DNA of 13,903 bases, from positions 1 through 13,903 of the forward strand of contig CALBJU010000309.1 of the NCBI GenBank assembly GCA_937893205.1, given 5' to 3'. The first letter of the stretch is position 1. Each line of letters starts with the position of its first letter. The notes below the pieces were generated by a model. That model made no database searches, had not been told where the DNA came from, and worked only from the letters and a program-made list of their open reading frames with translations. Source of the DNA: an uncultured Bacteroidota bacterium. Its GTDB lineage: Bacteria; Bacteroidota; Rhodothermia; Rhodothermales; UBA10348. The position numbers and the translations under genes were made by a program. Positions 7,534 to 13,438 of this stretch are shown here, in pieces.

Positions 7534-8124
7534 ATGTCTGAATCTTATTCGCGAGACGTGGACGCCTACATCGACGGAGTCCAGGAATTCGCCAAACCCA
7601 TACTGCTCAGGATTCGCGAGTTGTTTCACGAAGCTTTTCCGGACATTGAGGAGACTATCAAGTGGAGCTGCCCTCACTTCGAATACAAAGGGATTGTCGC
7701 GCAGATGGCTGGATACAAGAATCACGTCCGATTCATCTTCTGGAAGGGGTCTCTCTTAAGCGGATTTCCATCTTCTCTTTCCCAAATTGGAGATAAAACC
7801 CAGATGGGTGCTCTGAACATTAGTTCGCTGGAGGATTTTCCTGATGAAGCCGAGCTGAAAGCGCTAATTCTTGAAGCAATCGACCTCAATGAACGCGGCG
7901 TCAAACCGCCTGCGAGACCAAAAAAGCAGAAGGCCGAGATCGAAATGCCGTCCTGGTTTATGGATGCCATGTCAGCAAATCAACCTGCGTTTACTACGTT
8001 TCACCACTTCAGCCCAACGGACAAGCGAGAATACCTGGAATGGGTGACCGGAGCCAAGCGGGAAGCTACCCGAGAGAGCAGGATGCAACAGGCGATTGAG
8101 TGGATGGCCCAAGGAAAGCCATGA
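7534..8124 (+). CDS. DUF1801 / YdeI-OmpD-associated family protein
   Basis: A 196-residue soluble protein. The N-terminal half (about residues 8-115) is a DUF1801 domain: a helix with DAYIDGVQEFAKPILLRIRELFHEAFPDIEETIKWSCPHFEYKG, then FIFWKGSLL and a lysine/glutamate-rich second half. The C-terminal portion (about 135-195: MPSWFMDAMSANQPAFTTFHHFSPTDKREYLEWV...R...IEWMAQGK) resembles the YdeI/OmpD-associated (OmdA, 'bacteriocin-protection') domain. The two-domain layout is common in Bacteroidota. DUF1801 has an iron-chaperone/frataxin-like structure, but the biochemical function of the family is not established; E. coli YdeI has been linked to stress and peptide resistance. It stands alone behind the divergent intergenic region. 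The ATG at 7534 has a CAGGA sequence about 12 nt upstream. Confidence 0.88.
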   Translation: MSESYSRDVDAYIDGVQEFAKPILLRIRELFHEAFPDIEETIKWSCPHFEYKGIVAQMAGYKNHVRFIFWKGSLLSGFPSSLSQIGDKTQMGALNISSLEDFPDEAELKALILEAIDLNERGVKPPARPKKQKAEIEMPSWFMDAMSANQPAFTTFHHFSPTDKREYLEWVTGAKREATRESRMQQAIEWMAQGKP

Positions 8125-8211
8125 AATTGGAAGTACATGGACAAGTGGAAATAAATGGATGATGTCATTTACTGACCACGGCGTCGTATTTTCGGCCCCC
8201 AGCCGCAAAAT

Positions 8212-8236
8212 CGATTCGGAAATGGATTTTGAATCG
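8212..8236 (+). repeat. Inverted repeat CGATTC...GAATCG upstream of ppk2
   Basis: CGATTC (8212-8217) and GAATCG (8231-8236) are perfect 6-bp arms with a 13-nt spacer. It is one of two inverted repeats in the 201-bp gap between the YdeI-like gene and ppk2. It may be chance or a protein-binding site. Confidence 0.2.
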
Positions 8237-8265
8237 TTGACGCACAAAAGACACAAACCCCGTAA

Positions 8266-8283
8266 CTCGAACTCGTTTTCGAG
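8266..8283 (+). promoter_or_regulatory. Inverted repeat CTCGAA-N6-TTCGAG upstream of ppk2
   Basis: Perfect 6-bp arms around a 6-nt spacer, 42 nt upstream of the ppk2 ATG. A second pairing is possible using CTCG (8272-8275) with CGAG (8280-8283) around TTTT. The symmetry would suit a dimeric regulator's operator or a leader hairpin. No regulator gene lies beside it, and no canonical promoter is evident. Confidence 0.3.
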
Positions 8284-8325
8284 CATATACACTACTGATC
8301 GCCCTAAGTATTCGAATAAGCTGAA

Positions 8326-9291
8326 ATGATCGAGAGAAAGAAAAAAGTCCTGGGTCTGAAGAAAGTTGAAACCGAACAGGAGGGAATGTCGGCGTTCGGC
8401 CTTGGTGAGCGTGGTTCTTCGTACCTCGAACAGGACGCAGATCGGACCGAGCTGATACGTGAAGATCTTGGATACTCCGAGGAAGAAATCGAAGCACTTT
8501 TTTACGAGGGAATCTATCCATATCGGCAAAAAGTCAGTCGCACTGCCTACGATGCCCGAAAACGGCTTCTTCAGATCGAGCTCCTGAAAGTTCAACGATG
8601 GGCCAAAGAGTCGGGCCAGCGCATCATTGTGGTCTGTGAAGGAAGAGATGCCGCCGGAAAAGGGGGCACGATCAGACGATTCATGGAACACCTCAATCCT
8701 CGTTCGGCGCGGGTGGTTGCACTCGAAAAACCGACCGAAGAGGAGCGCGGACAGTGGTACTTCCAGCGGTACGTACGTCAGTTTCCGACGGCCGGAGAAA
8801 TTGTCTTTTTTGATCGGTCCTGGTACAATAGAGCGGGTGTGGAGCGGGTGATGAAATTCTGTACGGGAAAAGAGTACAAGGAATTTCTGCGTCAGGCTCC
8901 CGAGTTGGAGCGGATGCTTGTGCGATCCGGCACATTGTTGTTCAAGTACTGGTTCTCCGTGACCAGAGCGGCACAAACCGCCCGAATTCTTTCACGAGAT
9001 ACTGATCCTCTCAAAGGATGGAAGTTGAGCGACATAGATCGACTCTCGCGCGATAAGTGGGATGATTACACGAGAGCCAAGTTGAACATGTTTTTTCATA
9101 CCGATACGGCGGACGCTCCCTGGACGATCATCAAATCGGATGACAAAAAGCGTGCTCGAACCAACTGCATGAATCATTTTCTGTACCATCTGGACTACCC
9201 TGGAAAGGAGCTGGATGTGGTAATGGTACCAGACCCACTAGTCGTGGGTTGTCCTTCTCAGGTCGTCGATCAGGACGTGCACGAGTGGTAA
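8326..9291 (+). CDS. ppk2: Polyphosphate kinase 2 (class I-like, TIGR03707 type)
   Basis: A 321-residue PPK2, which transfers phosphate between inorganic polyphosphate and nucleoside diphosphates, usually regenerating ATP or GTP from polyphosphate. The single P-loop kinase domain shows Walker A EGRDAAGKGG (E105-G114, Lys112), Walker B FFDRSWYNRAGVERV (Asp163, Arg164, Asn168, Arg169) and the lid SRDTDPLKGWKLSDID (Arg224-Lys233). HTDTADAPWTIIKSDDKKRARTNC completes the fold. All catalytic residues are intact and the one-domain length fits class I. An N-terminal extension of about 45 charged residues precedes the conserved helix, and a roughly 30-residue tail follows the usual end. In-frame TAA at 8317 makes ATG 8326 the first possible start. 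No ppk1 or ppx is adjacent. The large antisense open frame over this gene is judged a shadow. Confidence 0.95.
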   Translation: MIERKKKVLGLKKVETEQEGMSAFGLGERGSSYLEQDADRTELIREDLGYSEEEIEALFYEGIYPYRQKVSRTAYDARKRLLQIELLKVQRWAKESGQRIIVVCEGRDAAGKGGTIRRFMEHLNPRSARVVALEKPTEEERGQWYFQRYVRQFPTAGEIVFFDRSWYNRAGVERVMKFCTGKEYKEFLRQAPELERMLVRSGTLLFKYWFSVTRAAQTARILSRDTDPLKGWKLSDIDRLSRDKWDDYTRAKLNMFFHTDTADAPWTIIKSDDKKRARTNCMNHFLYHLDYPGKELDVVMVPDPLVVGCPSQVVDQDVHEW

Positions 9292-9368
9292 GCACCGCTT
9301 CGTTTTCCCTTCTATCTCTCCTCTGTTCCCGCTGAACATTCGTTCGGCTGGCGAAATCCTTCGTTTCG
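9292..9368. other. Pyrimidine-rich spacer after ppk2
   Basis: Directly after the ppk2 stop codon, 9298-9330 is about 90% pyrimidine on the + strand (only three purines). No hairpin precedes it. It might assist factor-dependent termination, but nothing firm can be said. Confidence 0.25.
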
Positions 9369-9584
9369 TTGTTGCGCCGCCTCAGCTCCCGTCTCTATAA
9401 AGAAAAGGCGGTCACCCGACTGTCTGTGTTGTTGGACGAAGCTCTCCTTGCGCTGCGTTCGCTGGATCTGGTTGAGAAAACGTATATGACGGCTCTTGAG
9501 CCAAACGAAAACGGCGAGATTGATTACCTCCTTGAAGTTGTGTCGCGAGACGTAGAGTCCATCGATTATTCCCCTGGAGATTGA
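9369..9584 (+). CDS. Possible small acidic protein, unknown
   Basis: An open frame of up to 71 residues in a gap that otherwise has no gene. It has no ATG start: TTG at 9369 or 9372 gives the full length, GTG at 9426 a 52-residue form. The predicted product is helical and acidic, with a leucine-rich stretch (VLLDEALLALRSLDLVEKTY) and an acidic second half (EPNENGEIDYLLEVVSRDVESIDYSPGD). Codon use resembles the neighbouring genes, and an in-frame stop (9333) lies upstream. It is followed after 82 bp by a strong GC hairpin. I do not recognise a family. It may be a real small gene or a chance open frame. Confidence 0.4.
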   Translation: MLRRLSSRLYKEKAVTRLSVLLDEALLALRSLDLVEKTYMTALEPNENGEIDYLLEVVSRDVESIDYSPGD

Positions 9585-9666
9585 TTGAATATGATGTCAA
9601 CGTGTTCACCTGTTGGTGCCGCGGTGACTGCACGATTGACGTAAAATTTTCATTTTAACCACTGAA

Positions 9667-9689
9667 GGCCGGGGCCTGCGGCCCCGGCC
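9667..9689. terminator. Perfect 10-bp GC hairpin without T-tract
   Basis: GGCCGGGGCC (9667-9676) and GGCCCCGGCC (9680-9689) pair perfectly around a TGC loop, one of the strongest hairpins in the window. The flanks are AT-rich (AAAATTTTCATTTTAA upstream, ATTAAAAAC downstream), but no T-run directly follows on either strand. It could terminate transcripts from upstream, or act as a leader hairpin, as it ends 18 nt before the ATG at 9708. Confidence 0.55.
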
Positions 9690-9707
9690 ATTAAAAACTA
9701 CCCAACC

Positions 9708-10136
9708 ATGAATCCCATAGCCCCTCGACACACTACGATTGCTGGAATCATTTGTACTGTTTTCGGTCTGTTTGCCACTCTTCGATTCGGCATGGATCTG
9801 TCTGCGGGTTCCGTTAACGCGGTCGATTACAACTCCCTCCTCCTGCCCCTGGGCATGGCTCTACTCGATCCGAGCACTTTCTGGCGTTGGATCGCTCGCA
9901 TCCAACTGTTTTTCCTCTCTCTGGTTACGAGCGCAACTCTCGTTGTCTTTGTATGGATGTCAGACGAAAGTCGCTCGATCACGTTCGACCTCCATGACAA
10001 TGTCGGCGTCCTCTCGGGCCTCGGAATCATCCTGATTTCCCAGGGTCTCTTTTTGGCGGCCACATTGTGGATCTATTTTTCTATTTTCGCGGGCCCCCTC
10101 GAGGATTCCTCGGACATCGATTTCAGTATCAACTAG
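9708..10136 (+). CDS. Hypothetical four-helix membrane protein
   Basis: A 142-residue integral membrane protein that I do not recognise. Hydrophobic segments lie at about residues 10-30 (TIAGIICTVFGLFATLRFG), 43-53 (NSLLLPLGMALL), 61-84 (WIARIQLFFLSLVTSATLVVFVW) and 99-127 (GVLSGLGIILISQGLFLAATLWIYFSIF), the second being short. The loop between the third and fourth contains charged residues (SDESRSITFDLHD), and the tail is acidic (EDSSDIDFSIN). It has no metal, cofactor or catalytic motif I can name. The ATG at 9708 follows the GC hairpin by 18 nt, and the tRNA-editing gene starts 24 bp downstream, so it may lead a three-gene transcript. Confidence 0.75.
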   Translation: MNPIAPRHTTIAGIICTVFGLFATLRFGMDLSAGSVNAVDYNSLLLPLGMALLDPSTFWRWIARIQLFFLSLVTSATLVVFVWMSDESRSITFDLHDNVGVLSGLGIILISQGLFLAATLWIYFSIFAGPLEDSSDIDFSIN

Positions 10137-10160
10137 GCCTGTCGATCGGCCTCGTTTCTT

Positions 10161-10664
10161 ATGTCGGATCAACGTAAAAACGCGGCCATAGCCTTTCTGG
10201 AGAGACATCAGATTGAATTCGAGCGATTTGATCATCCCGCCGTTTTCACGGTCGAAGAGGTCACCAGGCTGGTCAAGATCGATCACGGAAAAAGAACGAA
10301 GAACCTGTTTGTCAGAGACAAGAGGGGCCGACGGCACGTGTTGATCATCCTCCCTCACGACAAAAGTGTCGATCTCAGAGCACTTGGAGACCTAACAGGG
10401 CACGGAAGAGTCAGTTTTGCCTCGCCCGAGCGTCTGCTCAAGTACCTTGGCGTCGATCCAGGTTCAGTCACACTCATGGGTGTCATCAACGATATCGAAA
10501 ATGCGGTTGAAGTCGTCGTCGATTCAGCCATCTGGGAAGCCGAATCCGTTAGGTGCCATCCCTTGGTTAATACCAGCACTGTCGTCATACCCGCAAGAGG
10601 TGTCAGAAAAATATTCGAAGTTACCGGTCATAACCCTCTCATCATCGACGTGCCCTCCAGATGA
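10161..10664 (+). CDS. YbaK/ProXp-ala-type aminoacyl-tRNA deacylase
   Basis: A 167-residue stand-alone editing domain of the INS/YbaK superfamily, most like prolyl-tRNA synthetase-associated proteins (ProXp-ala, PrdX), which hydrolyse mischarged Ala-tRNA(Pro) in trans. Visible family features: FDHPAVFTVEEV near residues 23-34, a TKNLF-R-DKRG segment with the conserved Lys47, VDLRALGDLTG, SFASPERLLKYLGVDPGSVTLMGVINDIE (the domain core), and the C-terminal GHNP (156-159) motif. The length matches the family. Its stop codon overlaps the start of pnuC in ATGA, so the two are translationally coupled. The exact tRNA specificity (alanyl-prolyl versus cysteinyl-prolyl) is not decided by sequence alone, though TKNLF and GHNP favour the ProXp-ala branch. 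Confidence 0.9.
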   Translation: MSDQRKNAAIAFLERHQIEFERFDHPAVFTVEEVTRLVKIDHGKRTKNLFVRDKRGRRHVLIILPHDKSVDLRALGDLTGHGRVSFASPERLLKYLGVDPGSVTLMGVINDIENAVEVVVDSAIWEAESVRCHPLVNTSTVVIPARGVRKIFEVTGHNPLIIDVPSR

Positions 10665-11230
10665 TCCTGATTCAGGCAATTGCCGCGCTAACCGGTCTGA
10701 TAAGCGTTTACCTCGTCACGCGACAGAATATCTGGTGCTGGCCCACAGGACTGATATCGGTGTCCCTGGCCGCGATCGTTTTTTACGATTCGTTTCTCTA
10801 CTCCGACATGATTCTGCACGTCTACTATTTCGGCATGAACATCTACGGCTGGATTCATTGGAGTGGAAAGAGGAGTGAAGAGATTATTCTACCGGTCTCA
10901 AGGATGTCCTGGCTTCACAACGTGAAATGGATCGTAATCTCAGCAGTCGGCACAGTCATCTGGGGCTGGACCATGAGTACGAACACCAACGCCGCGTTTC
11001 CTTTCGGCGACGCCTTCACCACGGTTGCGAGCCTGGTTGGTATGTGGTTCATGGCCCAAAAGCGACTCGAAAACTGGATCTACTGGTTCGTTATCGACGT
11101 CGTGGCAATCGTCATCTATGCCCTTAAGGGCCTGTACCTGTTTTCCGGACAGTATTTCATTTTCCTGATTCTGTGCGTGGTCGGTTACCGAGATTGGCGG
11201 AAATCCATGATGGAAGCCGAAGTAGCGTGA
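10661..11230 (+). CDS. pnuC: Nicotinamide riboside/mononucleotide transporter PnuC
   Basis: A 189-residue inner-membrane vitamin transporter of the PnuC family (SWEET-like fold), which takes up nicotinamide riboside for NAD synthesis. Recognisable segments: LISVYLVTRQNIWCWPTGLISV (residues 13-34), YSDMILHVYYFGMNIYGWIHW, FPFGDAFTTVASLVGMWFMAQKRLENWIYWFVIDVVAIVIYALKGLYL. Six to seven hydrophobic segments are visible, as expected. Tryptophan, tyrosine and Asn residues in the paired motifs line the substrate path in known structures. The ATG overlaps the upstream deacylase stop by 4 bp. No NadR kinase or NiaR/thiamine-type regulatory element is obvious nearby; paralogues of this family also transport thiamine (PnuT) or riboflavin (PnuX), so the exact vitamin is inferred from family similarity. 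Confidence 0.93.
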   Translation: MILIQAIAALTGLISVYLVTRQNIWCWPTGLISVSLAAIVFYDSFLYSDMILHVYYFGMNIYGWIHWSGKRSEEIILPVSRMSWLHNVKWIVISAVGTVIWGWTMSTNTNAAFPFGDAFTTVASLVGMWFMAQKRLENWIYWFVIDVVAIVIYALKGLYLFSGQYFIFLILCVVGYRDWRKSMMEAEVA

Positions 11231-11323
11231 TGGTCTTTTTCTCGTAAGGGTGGATTGCCCGCGTACATTCCAACAGATTTTTCAGGACATTACAGGCAAC
11301 AGTTCAACGCAACGACACGCAAG

Positions 11324-12475
11324 ATGAAACGTCACTTCGGCCTCTTTGGCCTCTTTGGCCTCTTTGGCCTCTTCGCAGTACTCGCATTCCCTCTTACTGT
11401 CCTCGGACAGAATTCCCATAGCCACTCCAGCAGCCGAGTCATCGATTTCCCCGACACGGCCGAGTATTTAAGCCTCACGTGTGACCTGCACATGCACTCC
11501 GTCTTTTCCGATGGTTCGGTCTGGCCCAACATCCGCGTCCAGGAAGCACAGCGGGACGGATTGGATTGTATTGCGATCACCGAGCATCTCGAATATCAGC
11601 CCCACAAATCCGACATTCCGCACCCAGATCGAAACAGGGCGTTTGACATCGCTCTGGGGTCTGCCGGCGAGAGTGGTCTTATTGTCATACGCGGCTCCGA
11701 GATCACGCGAGATCTGCCGCACGGACACGGCAACGCGATCTTCATCCAGGATGCCAATGCGTTGGTCGTCGAAGACGCGACAGAAGCCTATGCTGAGGCC
11801 CATCGACAGGGCGCGTTCAGCTTCATGGATCACCCCAATTGGACCTCCCAGCGCAAGGACGGCATTGCCCGCCTGGAGGAGACAAACATTGAACTGATTG
11901 AAAAAGGCTACGTCAGTGGTATTGAGGTAGTGAATGATGTCACTTACTCAGACGAAGCCCTGGAAATTGCTTTGAAATACAATCTCGCAATCATCGGGAC
12001 GTCCGATATTCACGGCCTGGTAGACTGGCAGTACCGCGTTGCGGAGGGCGGTCATCGTCCAATTACGATCATTTTTGCTGAGGAGCGCTCAAAACAGGGA
12101 CTCCTCGACGCTCTGAATGCCCGCAGAACAGCAGCCTGGTACCAGAACACGTTGATTGGCCGCGAAGAACATGTTTTACCTCTGGTCGAAGCTTCAATAT
12201 CGGTTTCTAGCGCACGCTACGGGGGGGATACTTCTGTCCTTCGGGTTGAATTGTGGAACAGCTCAGACGCCGAATACTCGCTGAAAAACAGCTCATCGTA
12301 CCGTTTTCACAACGTCGCTGACATCCTGACCGTTGCGCCCCACCACACTACCATTCTGCTGGTAAAAACCATCACGCGTATTGAAAGCATCGACTTGTCC
12401 TTCGAGGTGCTGAACGTAGTCACCGCGCCAGGTCAGCATCCGACCCTTGAATTGTCTGCGATGATCGAAGAGTAG
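11324..12475 (+). CDS. Secreted Sb-PDE-type PHP-domain phosphodiesterase
   Basis: A 383-residue exported PHP-domain hydrolase. The frame is open to TTG 11255, but ATG 11324 is chosen because it begins a typical signal peptide (MKRH, hydrophobic core, likely cleavage after VLG28); the upstream residues are polar. Metal ligands are all present: H56-M-H58, D63, H88 (TEHLEY), E126 (GSEIT), H133/H135 (PHGHGN), H170 (MDHPNW) and D228-I-H230 (GTSDIHG), expected to hold a tri-metal centre in the periplasm. The sequence closely resembles Sb-PDE-family phosphodiesterases (named for a Sphingobium enzyme acting on organophosphate diesters), including a GIEVVND segment and a C-terminal beta-rich domain (ELWNSSDAEYSLKNSSS...). 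The natural substrate is unknown. A 9-bp tandem repeat encodes the signal core. Confidence 0.92.
   Translation: MKRHFGLFGLFGLFGLFAVLAFPLTVLGQNSHSHSSSRVIDFPDTAEYLSLTCDLHMHSVFSDGSVWPNIRVQEAQRDGLDCIAITEHLEYQPHKSDIPHPDRNRAFDIALGSAGESGLIVIRGSEITRDLPHGHGNAIFIQDANALVVEDATEAYAEAHRQGAFSFMDHPNWTSQRKDGIARLEETNIELIEKGYVSGIEVVNDVTYSDEALEIALKYNLAIIGTSDIHGLVDWQYRVAEGGHRPITIIFAEERSKQGLLDALNARRTAAWYQNTLIGREEHVLPLVEASISVSSARYGGDTSVLRVELWNSSDAEYSLKNSSSYRFHNVADILTVAPHHTTILLVKTITRIESIDLSFEVLNVVTAPGQHPTLELSAMIEE
11339..11374 (+). repeat. Four-copy 9-bp tandem repeat in a signal peptide
   Basis: GGCCTCTTT is repeated three times exactly, then once as GGCCTCTTC. Each unit encodes Gly-Leu-Phe, giving GLFGLFGLFGLF in the hydrophobic core of the phosphodiesterase signal peptide (residues 6-17 from ATG 11324). 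Units are in frame, so gain or loss of copies would only change core length by 3 residues. Confidence 0.95.
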
Positions 12476-12502
12476 TCGGATCTGCGAACAGGGACCGATT
12501 CC

Positions 12503-13249
12503 TCAATCGAAAAGCTCGAGTTCTACCGCTCCCGATTCGATACCCAGCAGCTTTTTCTTTCGCCACAGACCGCCTCCGTATCCGGTCAGCGATCCGTCGG
12601 ACCCAATTACTCTGTGGCACGGGATGATGATGGCAATGCGATTGTCACCGTTTGCCCGTGCGACGGCCCGAACCGCTTTTGGATCGCCAATCAGCCGCGC
12701 AACATCCAGATATGAAACGGTCGTTCCGTGTTCAATTGTCAACAGTGCATTCCAGACACGTTGCTGAAAATCGGTGCCGGGAAAGGAAAGGGGCACCGTA
12801 AATCGGCTCAGGCTGCCTTCGAAATACGACTCGAGTTCGCCGCCAAGTTGCTGGATGAGACGGTTCGCTTCCGGAACGAAAACACATTGAAATCTCTTTT
12901 GAATGCGCTCGAGCTGAGTCGGTAACATGGGCCGGTCGATGAACTCAAGGAGACAAATCGCCTCATCGGTCGCACCGGCCAACATGGGTCCGACAGGCGT
13001 CTGCAAGCGGTCCAGATATACAATGGGAGCGTCCGCCGCAGCGGAAGCGTTCAATCCAGTCAACTTCCTGACAGCGTCGCTGAATCCAGCAAGTGATTCA
13101 TATCCATGTTCGAACGCAGATTGCGTGACGGTCTGTCCCTGTTTCATGTGTCCCAATGCTTTTCCCAGTCGCCGTGAGCGGCTGTACGCGTGAAAGGTCA
13201 TTCCGTGGTTCGCCTTAAACCATCTACGTGATGTCGCAGTGGCTGTCAA
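12503..13249 (-). CDS. 5'-truncated Ada-type protein: partial AraC HTH + O6-methylguanine-DNA methyltransferase
   Basis: A 248-residue frame from TTG 13249 (internal ATG at 13201). The C-terminal ~165 residues are a complete O6-alkylguanine-DNA alkyltransferase: ribonuclease-like domain (VYLDRLQTPVGPMLAGATDEAICLLEF), then FQQRVWNALLTIEHGTTVSYLDVARLIG, ARANGDNRIAIIIPCHRV with acceptor Cys211, and GYGGGLWRKKKLL. Before it lies half an AraC-type regulator (YSRSRRLGKALG...VTQSAFEHGYESLAGFSDAVRKLTG). Full-length relatives begin with a zinc-binding Ada domain of ~90 residues that takes methyl groups from phosphotriesters, plus the first HTH; both are absent here. Homology starts at RRWFKANHG, where the opposite strand becomes an ABC-permease remnant, so the first ~9 residues are antisense permease sequence. 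The repair domain looks functional, but the original start and promoter are gone. Confidence 0.85.
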   Translation of the reverse strand: MTATATSRRWFKANHGMTFHAYSRSRRLGKALGHMKQGQTVTQSAFEHGYESLAGFSDAVRKLTGLNASAAADAPIVYLDRLQTPVGPMLAGATDEAICLLEFIDRPMLPTQLERIQKRFQCVFVPEANRLIQQLGGELESYFEGSLSRFTVPLSFPGTDFQQRVWNALLTIEHGTTVSYLDVARLIGDPKAVRAVARANGDNRIAIIIPCHRVIGSDGSLTGYGGGLWRKKKLLGIESGAVELELFD

Positions 13250-13392
13250 CGTTTGCGTATCAGGTATCGATCGGTGCGGGAGTGTTTCTGTTGTCCGGCG
13301 TGATCGCTTTGATCATAACGTTGAGCACGGTCAGTTTTCAGGCGATATCTGCCGCGTTGGCTGACCCGGTCGACAGCCTGAAAAGCGAATAA
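13219..13392 (+). pseudogene. 3' remnant of a MacB/FtsX-type ABC transporter permease
   Basis: From about 13219 the + strand reads T-I-Y-V-M-S-Q-W-L, then STFAYQVSIGAGVFLLSG, VIALIITLSTVSFQAISAALAD and PVDSLKSE before TAA (13390-13392). This is the characteristic end of MacB/FtsX-type permeases: a W-L-x-x-FAY-x-x-x-I-x-x-x-VF turn, the last membrane helix, then TVSFQ-x-x-x-AA-x-x-DPV-x-SL-x-x-E. Only ~57 of the usual ~800 codons remain. An in-frame TAA at 13216 sits right at the junction with the truncated ada gene, so the fragment is not part of a longer frame. ATG 13231 could give a 53-residue membrane peptide, but a decayed or deletion-made remnant is more likely. Confidence 0.8.
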
Positions 13393-13438
13393 CCGTCTCC
13401 AGTCCAGCAGCATGGATTGCGCGCGACAGGTGCGTTTC

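Noticed and set aside
7972..8976. Open frame of 334 codons on the minus strand, antisense to the YdeI-like gene end and ppk2
   Set aside because: It overlaps an unmistakable PPK2 with all catalytic motifs, and its translation (rich in Ser, Leu, Phe, Arg) has no recognisable domain. It is the usual antisense shadow of a codon-biased gene.
9590..9660. GGTG/CACC-rich stretch considered as a riboswitch or small RNA
   Set aside because: Only 4-bp pairings form and no known riboswitch core is recognisable.
11255..11323. N-terminal extension of the phosphodiesterase from TTG 11255
   Set aside because: The 23 added residues are polar and would place a typical signal peptide internally; ATG 11324 starts it correctly.
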